This document shows, piece after piece, positions 9,602 to 17,386 of a stretch of DNA of 46,774 nt (position 1 is its first letter; each line of letters opens with the position of its first letter). The DNA is from Verrucomicrobiales bacterium (GTDB lineage: Bacteria; Verrucomicrobiota; Verrucomicrobiia; Limisphaerales; JACDHS01). Below the pieces are notes generated by a model. The model searched no databases, was not told where the DNA came from, and saw only the letters and a program-made list of their open reading frames with translations. The position numbers and the translations under genes were made by a program. Where the stretch lies: NCBI GenBank assembly GCA_028293445.1, contig JAQGOU010000220.1, positions 1 through 46,774 of the forward strand. The letters run 5' to 3'.

Positions 9602-9714
9602 AAAAGATTGGCTTTCAGCACCCGATCAAGACAGTCGATCCTCACGCGCAGATTGTCGATCTTCGAACGTTAAACGGAAATTTCTTATGGCATCGCCCTA
9701 TTAGGCGCAGAAAC

Positions 9715-9737
9715 GCTGCAAGTTGCACGCTTGCAGC
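9715..9737. other. Short hairpin GCTGCAAG/CTTGCAGC
   Basis: 8-bp perfect stem with a 7-nt loop, about 105 nt upstream of the HAD gene. It has no T-run, so its role (leader structure, protein site or repeat fragment) is unknown. Confidence 0.35.
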
Positions 9738-9841
9738 TTCTTCCGCGTTTATGAATAAAACCGCATAATTCTTACCGAAATATTCCTGGAAAGCGCTGGC
9801 AAAACGTTGATGTTGGCAGTCTTTATGCGGCTCTCATTTGT

Positions 9842-10381
9842 ATGAAGCCCGCCCTGTTTTTCGAAGACGTAGGAGTTTTGACAATTCCTCGCCAAAACAT
9901 CAGCCAAAGCGCCCCCTTGGCAGATCGCTTTCAAGTAAACCACGACGCCATCGCTTCCGTGCGACGGTTGAAAGCCGCTGGATTTATTTTGATTGTCGCC
10001 TCGAATAAGCCGGAGTTGTCGCGCGGAACGATTTCCCGCCGCGAATTGGATCAGGCCCACGGGTTATTGCGTCAGAGCTTCTCGCTCGATGATATTTTTA
10101 TCTGTCCCCACGACGACGCCGATCGTTGTCCCTGCCGGAAACCGAGAGACGGATTATTCAAAGAGGCAGCTCACAAGTGGCACCTGGAGATGGAACGCAG
10201 TTTCGTGATCAGCGATAAATGGCAGGATGCCGAAGCTGCGCGGAGTCTCGGGTGTACCTCCGTTTTGTTGCAGTCACCGACCATCGGCAAGGTCCATCGT
10301 GATTTTCTTGTCCCGAATTTGGAAGCTGCCGTCGATAAAATCCTACACCTTCACGGTGCCAGGCAATTCACCATGGCTTAA
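9842..10381 (+). CDS. HAD-superfamily protein related to heptose-bisphosphate phosphatase (GmhB), catalytic site degenerate
   Basis: 179 aa, ATG at 9842. Overall match to the GmhB/histidinol-phosphatase HAD family: a SNKPELSRG segment corresponding to motif II, the zinc-binding loop CPHDDADRCPCRKPRDG (CxH...CxC) and a motif III-like FVISDKWQDAEAARSLG. The diagnostic motif I, usually FLDRDGVI, reads FFEDVGVL here: the nucleophile Asp aligns with Glu8 and the acid/base Asp with Val10. HAD phosphatases need both, so this copy is probably inactive or has a different function, unless Asp9 substitutes. The zinc loop and the general fold are conserved, so it is not simply decaying. The gene is convergent with the DUF481 gene, with stops 3 nt apart. 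Confidence 0.75.
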   Translation: MKPALFFEDVGVLTIPRQNISQSAPLADRFQVNHDAIASVRRLKAAGFILIVASNKPELSRGTISRRELDQAHGLLRQSFSLDDIFICPHDDADRCPCRKPRDGLFKEAAHKWHLEMERSFVISDKWQDAEAARSLGCTSVLLQSPTIGKVHRDFLVPNLEAAVDKILHLHGARQFTMA

Positions 10382-10384
10382 GGA

Positions 10385-11410
10385 TTAAAACTTCAGCCCA
10401 AGACTGGAGCGGATCTGCAGGTCATTGGGCGAAACACCATTAGCTGGCTGGGTGTCGAACGTGTCGAGAAGCGTCAGGGTGAAAATGAAATTCTCCATGA
10501 ACGTGTAACGGAGGTTCGATTCAAAGCGCAGTCGGTATTGCTCCAGATCCGCCTGCGGGAAGAACTCAAATTTCTCGTCGAAACTTAATTTCTTATTGAT
10601 GAACCACTTTGAATCTTCCGCCAACCGGTAGAAATAACGTTCGAGTGTCTTCTGACCTTTGAAATACTGCGCCTGATAGTTCATCCCGATTTCCGTGTTC
10701 ATGACGAAGTTCGTCAGCATCAGGACGTGATAACCAAAGCCCGGGCCGAATTCATATTGGAAATCAATTTTGCGGATTTCGTCATAGCCCGCGCCAACGA
10801 GGTTGTAAACAAACACTCGTTTGGTGAGATCGAAATCGGTCTTGGAACTACCTGTGACCTGGTTGGCGGACGTGATCCCATCCGTGCGTCCGTAGGTGCC
10901 GTTTAAATCAAATGTGTTTTTGAAAAAGCGATGCGGAACAATTTCACGACCGTAAGTAAATTTGAAGCGACCGTAATAAAGTTGCCGTTCTTTTTCACTG
11001 AAACCAAGGTCGGTCCCAATCTGGACGTCACCATGCCAGTGCTGTGGACCTTTAGGTTTTACTTCAGGTGGTTTAGCCACGAGACCATTCACGACCACGT
11101 TTGTCGTGATATTTGTTGCGGTGGCGGACGTCGTAATCGTCACATTCGTGAGCGCGTTCGTAACGACGATCTGGCCGAGAGGGATGACTTCCCGTTTGGC
11201 AATTTCCACCAGCGGAACGGTCAACGACGGCGCCCAGGTTGTAGCAATGACCACCTGGTTGGTCGTTTCCGAAATGAGTTTCCCCGTGAGACGATCGCCG
11301 TTGCGCAACTGCAGGACCATCGTCTGCGAAAACACCGTACAGGAACAAAGCCAAACCCCGAATAGAATTCGAACGAGATTAAGAGATTTAGGGCGTTTCC
11401 GTTTTAACAT
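10385..11410 (-). CDS. DUF481-family outer-membrane protein
   Basis: 341 aa. The N-terminus is hydrophobic and signal-like (LVRILFGVWLCSCTVFS). A short domain, MVLQLRNGDRLTGKLISE, follows, resembling the start of YdiY-like proteins. From about residue 130 to the end there is an antiparallel beta pattern with alternating aromatic residues (YYGRFKFTYGREI, FVYNLVGAGYDEIRKIDFQYEFGPGFGYH), as in DUF481 barrels. The last residue is Phe, common in outer-membrane barrels. The ATG at 11410 lies inside the end of the upstream gene (23-bp overlap), so the two are translationally coupled. Function unknown. Confidence 0.8.
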   Translation of the reverse strand: MLKRKRPKSLNLVRILFGVWLCSCTVFSQTMVLQLRNGDRLTGKLISETTNQVVIATTWAPSLTVPLVEIAKREVIPLGQIVVTNALTNVTITTSATATNITTNVVVNGLVAKPPEVKPKGPQHWHGDVQIGTDLGFSEKERQLYYGRFKFTYGREIVPHRFFKNTFDLNGTYGRTDGITSANQVTGSSKTDFDLTKRVFVYNLVGAGYDEIRKIDFQYEFGPGFGYHVLMLTNFVMNTEIGMNYQAQYFKGQKTLERYFYRLAEDSKWFINKKLSFDEKFEFFPQADLEQYRLRFESNLRYTFMENFIFTLTLLDTFDTQPANGVSPNDLQIRSSLGLKF

Positions 11411-12272
11411 TGGTTTGGGTCACGGACTCTTGCGGTGCGGGCAGATCAGATGAGGTGATGCGACGAATGCCACCGAAGACGCGGACCTGACCTTCTGCGT
11501 TGTACTTAAGAACTGGACGGCTGGTGTCGGTATAATCGTGCGTTTCCCGACTGAGAATTTGGCCGTCCGGATTGATGCGCGTATAACTAAAGGACCGCGC
11601 GCCGGTTTGGCTCAACACGTGCAAGTTACTGAATTGGTCCAGTTGCGCTTCGGTTTTAGTGAAGGATGTCATCGGAGCCAGCGCAAACAGCTTAAACGTT
11701 TTTGTGCGCGTCGCATCAGTGATGCGGAGATAAAGCCGCATCTGTTTGAGAAAGATTGCCTGCTGCAAAATGTAGTGACGCACTTCTGGCACCTGTGCGG
11801 CCGTTCCTTCCAGTGGCACGCCGAACTCAATATCCTGCAATCGGGTACCGTTCATAATGGTGAATGTCTTCGCGACACTCGTCACTTCAGTGCCCCATTG
11901 CGAAAGCTTCACGGTGGCGGTCACCGTATAACGGCCGGAACGTGCGAAGTTGAAATAAGGAGTGAGGTTGACCCGTTTGGTTCCCGCGAGAGAGGACTCA
12001 AGGGAGAACTCCGCCTGCACGGGAGGGTTTTCAATCTTCGAAACGATAAACTTATCGAGCGACTCGATCGAAAACGTCAGCCAGTCCGCTTCTTTGCCAA
12101 GTTTGAGTGTCTGCCCGGACCGGTTGACGATCCGGACGGCGGCGATCAATTCTTCGTCGGGTAAAAATTGATCCTGCTCGAGGGCCAGTTCGATGCCAAC
12201 GCCGTTAGGCTGTGCCACTACAGAGGTCAAGGAGATCAACAAGGCAGCGAGGATAAGATTCGCCAGTTTCAT
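11388..12272 (-). CDS. Secreted protein with an Ig-like domain, unknown function
   Basis: 294 aa with signal peptide MKLANLILAALLISLTSVVA and cleavage before QPNG. Residues about 25-150 look like an immunoglobulin-like beta sandwich (IELALEQDQFLPDEELIAAV, VRIVNRSGQTLKLG, ARSGRYTVTATVKL). The C-terminal half has no family I recognise. It overlaps the DUF481 gene by 23 bp, which suggests both act at the envelope. ATG at 12272; no strong ribosome-binding site seen. Confidence 0.7.
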   Translation of the reverse strand: MKLANLILAALLISLTSVVAQPNGVGIELALEQDQFLPDEELIAAVRIVNRSGQTLKLGKEADWLTFSIESLDKFIVSKIENPPVQAEFSLESSLAGTKRVNLTPYFNFARSGRYTVTATVKLSQWGTEVTSVAKTFTIMNGTRLQDIEFGVPLEGTAAQVPEVRHYILQQAIFLKQMRLYLRITDATRTKTFKLFALAPMTSFTKTEAQLDQFSNLHVLSQTGARSFSYTRINPDGQILSRETHDYTDTSRPVLKYNAEGQVRVFGGIRRITSSDLPAPQESVTQTNVKTETP

Positions 12273-12370
12273 TTCGGCAGTTTAAGGAGGTTCAACTCAC
12301 TAGCAAGTCACAAACGTTTCTCACGGGTAAAAGACGGATCGACGCTGATTCCTATTCAACCCGTACGAAA

Positions 12371-13384
12371 TCAAAACTTCAGATGCCGCTGCACTTCCTG
12401 ACAAACGCGAAAAGGCGAAATGGCGCGTAAACATTCCAAAGGTTTACTGTTCGCACAGGTTGATTTCATGCAGGGAGCGCACGGCAACGAAACCCGTAAG
12501 GCTGTATCAATTTGCCCGTAAGGTCCTGTCCGACGGGGTTCCGTCGGACCAAAAATAGCTACCACCGGTTTGCCGAGCGCCGCAGCAACATGCATCGGTC
12601 CGGTGTCGTTCGTGATGGTCAATTCGCTCAGTCGAAGCCACTCGATCATTTCGCGCAATGAGGTTTGACCCGTCAAATCCAGGCAGCGATCTGGTGCCCC
12701 GGCAGAAATTTCCTCCGCGAGGTGCGTTGAACTACGGTCGCCAAGAATCGCAAATTTGAAATCACTTTTGGCAGACAATTGCCGGACGACTTCAGTGTAA
12801 TATTCCGCGGGCCACAGTTTGTTATTCCAACGCGCACCGGGATTGATCGTGATCCAGCGGGAGGAGTTTGTTTTCCATTTAAGTTCCAGCGCGCCCTTGG
12901 TCAGCGGATTTTCCGGGAACCATGTGAAATTTTTGTGAACCGGAATGCCCAGGCGGTGCAAAATCTCAAGATACCAATCGACCGCATGAGTATGAGCCGA
13001 AGGGCGCCGAACGGTTTCATCGTAAAAGCAGGTCGCTCCTTCGCGCGGGTCATCAACGCCAATCGTGTGATCTCCGTTTGCCAGCCATGCAAAAACACCA
13101 CTACGAGCCAGCCCTTGCAAATCAATGACGAGGTCAAAATGTTGGCGCCGCAAATCCCGGATGCTCCTGAACATTTCATCCCAATGGAGAGGCGAAGCCC
13201 AGCGTTTGCGCTCAAAGCGGATGGTGCCGGCCAGGTCGGGATCGTTCTGCAAAAAGCCTTCCAGACCGGCATCAATCCACCAGTAAATTTCGCTTTTCGG
13301 AAGATGTTGCTTCAGCAAACGCAAGACCGGCAATGCCTGCACGACATCACCGAGCGAGCTCGGCTTTAAAATGAGGATTTTCAA
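12371..13384 (-). CDS. Glycosyltransferase family 9 (ADP-heptose:LPS heptosyltransferase-like)
   Basis: 337 aa. N-terminal MKILILKPSSLGDVVQALPV is the GT9 signature that begins WaaC/WaaF/WaaQ proteins. The acceptor-side strand DLVIDLQGLARSG and the C-terminal nucleotide-sugar site ITNDTGPMHVAAALGKP plus VAIFGPTEPRRTGPYG are intact. The family adds heptose to the lipopolysaccharide core at the cytoplasmic face of the inner membrane; donor and position cannot be told from sequence. A Cys-rich C-terminal stretch (CAPCMKSTCANSKPLECL) matches a pattern seen in many GT9 proteins. The start is a TTG at 13384; no in-frame ATG or GTG exists between it and the upstream stop. Fifty-five bases separate it from the phosphoesterase gene upstream on the same strand. 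Confidence 0.9.
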   Translation of the reverse strand: MKILILKPSSLGDVVQALPVLRLLKQHLPKSEIYWWIDAGLEGFLQNDPDLAGTIRFERKRWASPLHWDEMFRSIRDLRRQHFDLVIDLQGLARSGVFAWLANGDHTIGVDDPREGATCFYDETVRRPSAHTHAVDWYLEILHRLGIPVHKNFTWFPENPLTKGALELKWKTNSSRWITINPGARWNNKLWPAEYYTEVVRQLSAKSDFKFAILGDRSSTHLAEEISAGAPDRCLDLTGQTSLREMIEWLRLSELTITNDTGPMHVAAALGKPVVAIFGPTEPRRTGPYGQIDTALRVSLPCAPCMKSTCANSKPLECLRAISPFRVCQEVQRHLKF

Positions 13385-13439
13385 ACGCTGCTCTGAGGTA
13401 TCGCCATCACGCGGAACTTAATTGACCAGATCGTGCGAC

Positions 13440-14162
13440 CTATTTTCCGAAGGAGAGTCGCTCTGCCAAACGGGGCGGTAAACCAGCCGCAAGGATTTTG
13501 GCCTGCGCCGTGGCAATATCGTAATCGAGACGGCGAAGCTCAATCGAACCTTCGTCCATGTCATAAATGACGTAAGCGGCTTTTGGATTGCCGTCACGCG
13601 GTTGACCGATGCTGCCGACGTTAACAAAATATTTACGACCCGGTTCGACACGAAACTTGGAATAAGTTCCACCGCGGACCACGGTATCGCGGATGAACGC
13701 GACTGGAACATGGGTATGACCGAAGAAACAGACGGAGGTGTTTTGATACGTAAAGCTGGCGGCGGCCGCGAGCTTTTCAAAAACATATCCCCAACGTTGA
13801 GGCATATCGAGGGTGGCGTGAACAATCGTAAAGCTTGTGACGAGCTTCAGATATTTTAAATCGCGCAGCCACTTCTTGTCATCTTCACCCAACTGCTGGC
13901 GTGTCCATAAAACAGCCTCAGCCGCTGCGGGATTAAATCCTTCCATGGTGTCGTCGACCGAACACATCTCATCGTGATTGCCTTTCACGCAGGGGATGTT
14001 CATCTGTCGGACGATATCCAGACATTCTTTTGGGTTCGCGCCGTAGCCAACGACGTCACCAAGGCAGGCCACATGAGTACATTTCTGCGCCTGAATATCT
14101 TCCAGAACGGCCTGAAATGCCTCAAGGTTGCCGTGAATATCGGCGATAATTGCGTACTTCAT
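13440..14162 (-). CDS. Calcineurin-like metallophosphoesterase
   Basis: 240 aa with all core motifs of the YfcE/ApaH-like phosphoesterase fold: ADIHGN (D8, H10), CLGDVVGYG, KGNHDE, a VHATLD histidine and FFGHTHVP. These bind two divalent metals. This short bacterial family hydrolyses phosphodiesters or phosphomonoesters of uncertain physiological substrate. ATG at 14162. It lies 12 nt downstream of acyP and is probably co-transcribed with it and with the glycosyltransferase gene downstream. Confidence 0.88.
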   Translation of the reverse strand: MKYAIIADIHGNLEAFQAVLEDIQAQKCTHVACLGDVVGYGANPKECLDIVRQMNIPCVKGNHDEMCSVDDTMEGFNPAAAEAVLWTRQQLGEDDKKWLRDLKYLKLVTSFTIVHATLDMPQRWGYVFEKLAAAASFTYQNTSVCFFGHTHVPVAFIRDTVVRGGTYSKFRVEPGRKYFVNVGSIGQPRDGNPKAAYVIYDMDEGSIELRRLDYDIATAQAKILAAGLPPRLAERLSFGK

Positions 14163-14174
14163 TCCTTAAAAATC

Positions 14175-14453
14175 TTATCTGACAATTTCGAATCCGCGAA
14201 ACTCATTTTTTGCTTCACCCCAAACGATCTGCTCGCTTTTGATGAATCTTCCGACTTCCGAATCGCGAATTCCCTGCAAAAACTCATCTAACTCCTGCTT
14301 TTGCCCCTCCACGACCAGTTCCACCCTTCCATCAGGCAAATTTTTCACCACTCCAGTGATCTCGAAACCAGTCGCCACGGTCTTCGTTGTATAACGAAAT
14401 CCAACGCCCTGCACTTTCCCCAAAAAAAACACCGTCATTCGACTGCGTTTCAT
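14175..14453 (-). CDS. acyP: Acylphosphatase
   Basis: 92 aa, the normal family length. Contains the phosphate-binding loop KVQGVGFRY with catalytic R20 and the KNLPDG segment with catalytic N38. The enzyme hydrolyses acyl phosphates in the cytoplasm. ATG at 14453. The downstream phosphoesterase starts 12 nt after its stop, so these are probably one transcript. Confidence 0.92.
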   Translation of the reverse strand: MKRSRMTVFFLGKVQGVGFRYTTKTVATGFEITGVVKNLPDGRVELVVEGQKQELDEFLQGIRDSEVGRFIKSEQIVWGEAKNEFRGFEIVR

Positions 14454-14533
14454 AGCTTCTTACCGCGATTCAAGTCTGTCATTACGCATAACTCTGCATG
14501 TTCACGCAACGATTTAATTGCACGTAAAGTGCC

Positions 14534-17386
14534 TCATTCCAAATTTTTCTTCGCCCGCTTCTTCGCATCCAGCAAACGACTGGTCGTGCTGGCTGTTTCC
14601 TCCGGCTTCGAAGCTCCGGTTTTTGCTGCCGTTTCGACGGTTGGCGCTGTCGCAGTAACTGCTTCCTTGGCCGGCAAAACAAACGGTTTCTCGGGTTTGA
14701 ACAAATCCGGACTGGGCTGCACGGTCGGGCCAGTTTGTCGGGCCCGCACCTCATCGCGTCGCGCGAGTAGCGACGATAATGACTCGTCCTGGGTCACAAC
14801 CTTGGCTTTCTTCCAAAATTGCAGGCGACGGAAAAAGCGCGCCATTTCATCCCAATCCAGTTGCACGCGACGAATCGCCACATCCAGCGGGAAAAGCAGA
14901 ATCGCCAATTTCATCAGCCATTCCCACAAATCTTTTGGCTGAAAGGTTTTCTTGCGGTCGTGCAAAAAGGGGTTGTCCGTTTCGGGATCCAGAATCTTTC
15001 CCTCACCGGTCTCGGTCAACTTGCGGAGCAGATGCAGGTTGGGCTCGGTGGCACTAAACTCCGGCGAATAATTTACGCTCGCTCCCAGGACTTGCGTCGC
15101 CCGGGGTACTCCATCCTTCATATCGGCGAGGTTCAATAGATAGGCACCAACCTGTTTGGTCGGGAATCTAGCTTCGTAATGTCCCGGACCTGTTTGTTCC
15201 AGGCGCACGACTTGTGTATCCCCTTTTGGACTCGACACGGTGGTCTGCAAATTGAGGAAGTTCCGATAATTTCCTTGGGTGTCGACCGCTTCGACGGAAA
15301 TGTGCCCTTCCCCGCGGTCTACCGAAACTTCGCTGGTGAAATCGGCATTCTCAATTTTTCTCAAACTCCACTGCGCGATCTGCGACCAGAATTGACGATA
15401 CTTATCCCAACCGAGCCAGTCGGCGGCCCATTTCGCCTTGGCGTCAGAAGTAAACGCCACAGAGCGACCCAACCCGTATTGCCAATGCGCGAGCACCGGA
15501 TCTCCTTTGTCGCTGACGAGCGGAACCTCCGCACGCGGCTTGGGAGTGGTGCAAACGTAGCCTTTCAGTTGTGGATATTCGCCAGAGCCAATGCCTCGGA
15601 TCAATTCGCTGTTCGCCGCCAACTGTGGTTTGAAAGGTTCCTCGAAAATCGCCGACTTCAAAATGATCGCCGCTTCCTTCAGGAAAATTTGCGGCAACTG
15701 CGCTGGCGAACGCACATCGTAAAACCGGCCCCGCCCCATATCCGCCATCCATGTCATTGTTTCGGGAGTCACATGGCCACCGATCATGACGGTGCTGATG
15801 GTGATCTTGTCCCCGACAATTTCCTCGACCATCTTTTTGCTGGGAGCACTCGGATCACCATCGCTGAACACGACCATGTGTTTCAGATTGGAGGGGGATT
15901 TCTTGAGCGCTTCATGCGCCATCTTCATCGGGTTGCCGAAATCGATCATGTCGCCGGGATTCATTCCGGCAATCATTTTGCCCATCGCTTTCTTGTCGCC
16001 CACTTTTTCGAGGGGATACAACCAACGACTATTCCCATCCCAAAGAACAATGCCCATTTCATCCTGCGGACCGAGCGCATCCAGCGCGGCAAACGCAATA
16101 TCGCGCGCCCATTGATTCCCATTGGGAAATTCCGTCGCATGACAAACGATCACCAGGGCGCCACTCGGCAGAACCTTCTTACTGTTCAGTTCCATGTCGA
16201 CCGGAAGCGTCGACTCCAACGGTGTTCCTCGATAACCGCCCGCCGCATACGTTTGATCGCCACCAATGCAAACCAGACCAACACCGAAATCGCGCACGGC
16301 ACTTTCGAGCAACTTCATGCTGTCGTCACCCAACTCACCCGCCGAAATGTTGCTGAGAAAGATCGCATCATAGCTCTGCATCTCCGCGAGAGTTCCGGGG
16401 AAACCAGTGGAATCAATGACCTTCACGTCAAGCTTGGCATCCTGCAGCGCGGCCGCCAGCGTGACATCCTGCTTCGGTTCCGCTGAGACAATTAAAATGC
16501 GCGGGTTACCGCGAACGCTGGTGAAACTCGTCGCGCGATTGTTTTGCGGGATCAGGTCACCCGGTCCGTTGAGTTGGATATTATAACTGTAAAAACCCGG
16601 CTCAGTCAGCGTCTGTGGAAAGGTGAAGAGATTCTTCCCTGCCACAAGTTCCACCTTTTGCTCACCCAACTGCTGTGCGTTACGAAACAACTGGACAGTC
16701 GCGCTTTGAGCTTCATCCGCCTGGGCGAAAATCTTCACGTCAAAGGTCTGGCCCTTCTTTACGGTGCTGGGCACGGTTAGTTTCTGCACGGAAATGTCAT
16801 TGCCACGGTTCACTCCCAGAGGCACGACATCGATGCTCACGCCGAGCGGTTTCGCCGCGAGCAACGCTTCCATCGCGCTGCCGGCATTTTCGTTACCATC
16901 AGAAAACAAAACAAGGCGTCGCTGACCGGTCTCCGGGAACGCTGCGGTTCCCAACCGAATGGCCGACGAGATATCGGAGCGTTCCGTCGAAACCACGGAA
17001 TAAATCTTCTTCACGTCCACGGCATTGGTGACCGAGGATTCAATGCTCGCCTCGCTGCCGAACACCAGGACGCCTGCCTTATCGACGAGCTTCTTTTGCG
17101 ACGCGAATTTATTAACCCATTCCCGCGCGGCTTCCTGTTGGGGTGATGGAACACTGTCGGAACGATCGAGCAGAAAGAAAACATTCACCCCTTCCATCGA
17201 GAGTTTCCACTGGAACCCCGCGACGGCAAGAATGAGGGAGAGAACAATAATCAACCGAATGAAGAACGCCGTCCAACGTCGCCAGATCGCGAGATGAACA
17301 TCAGATTTCCACGCCAGCCAAATTACCCACAGCACTGCGGGCGGCAGCAGAAAGAGGTAATAAGGATTGGAGAATTGGAAGTTCAT
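14534..17386 (-). CDS. Large vWA-domain membrane protein (BatA/glutamine-amidotransferase-like type)
   Basis: 950 aa. Two N-terminal membrane segments (about residues 10-25 and 40-58) precede a vWA domain with an intact MIDAS start LLDRSDS (D74, S76, S78). A central region (about 300-540) resembles the class I glutamine-amidotransferase-like fold of such proteins (LVCIGGDQTYAAGGYRGTP), followed by a second vWA-like fold (HMVVFSDGDPSAP) without a full MIDAS motif. A C-terminal membrane segment (LMKLAILLFPLDVAI) leads to a polar, Ala/Pro-rich tail. The ATG (17384-17386) overlaps the stop of the permease-NHL gene by 4 nt (ATGA). Probably a periplasm-facing scaffold working with the upstream operon genes; function unknown. 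Confidence 0.82.
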   Translation of the reverse strand: MNFQFSNPYYLFLLPPAVLWVIWLAWKSDVHLAIWRRWTAFFIRLIIVLSLILAVAGFQWKLSMEGVNVFFLLDRSDSVPSPQQEAAREWVNKFASQKKLVDKAGVLVFGSEASIESSVTNAVDVKKIYSVVSTERSDISSAIRLGTAAFPETGQRRLVLFSDGNENAGSAMEALLAAKPLGVSIDVVPLGVNRGNDISVQKLTVPSTVKKGQTFDVKIFAQADEAQSATVQLFRNAQQLGEQKVELVAGKNLFTFPQTLTEPGFYSYNIQLNGPGDLIPQNNRATSFTSVRGNPRILIVSAEPKQDVTLAAALQDAKLDVKVIDSTGFPGTLAEMQSYDAIFLSNISAGELGDDSMKLLESAVRDFGVGLVCIGGDQTYAAGGYRGTPLESTLPVDMELNSKKVLPSGALVIVCHATEFPNGNQWARDIAFAALDALGPQDEMGIVLWDGNSRWLYPLEKVGDKKAMGKMIAGMNPGDMIDFGNPMKMAHEALKKSPSNLKHMVVFSDGDPSAPSKKMVEEIVGDKITISTVMIGGHVTPETMTWMADMGRGRFYDVRSPAQLPQIFLKEAAIILKSAIFEEPFKPQLAANSELIRGIGSGEYPQLKGYVCTTPKPRAEVPLVSDKGDPVLAHWQYGLGRSVAFTSDAKAKWAADWLGWDKYRQFWSQIAQWSLRKIENADFTSEVSVDRGEGHISVEAVDTQGNYRNFLNLQTTVSSPKGDTQVVRLEQTGPGHYEARFPTKQVGAYLLNLADMKDGVPRATQVLGASVNYSPEFSATEPNLHLLRKLTETGEGKILDPETDNPFLHDRKKTFQPKDLWEWLMKLAILLFPLDVAIRRVQLDWDEMARFFRRLQFWKKAKVVTQDESLSSLLARRDEVRARQTGPTVQPSPDLFKPEKPFVLPAKEAVTATAPTVETAAKTGASKPEETASTTSRLLDAKKRAKKNLE

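Larger units (their letters stand above)
8994..9841. other. 848-bp gene-free interval
   Basis: No convincing coding frame on either strand. The interval holds, left to right, a roughly 60-bp leader of the cytochrome gene, the 41-bp periodic array, a long inverted repeat and a short hairpin, each listed separately. The rest (about 9605-9710 and 9740-9841) shows nothing I can identify beyond the presumed promoter of the HAD gene. Confidence 0.6.

Noticed and set aside
15179-16486. 435-aa plus-strand ORF
   Set aside because: It is fully antisense to the 950-aa vWA gene, is rich in Arg and His, and shows no domain; shadow frame.
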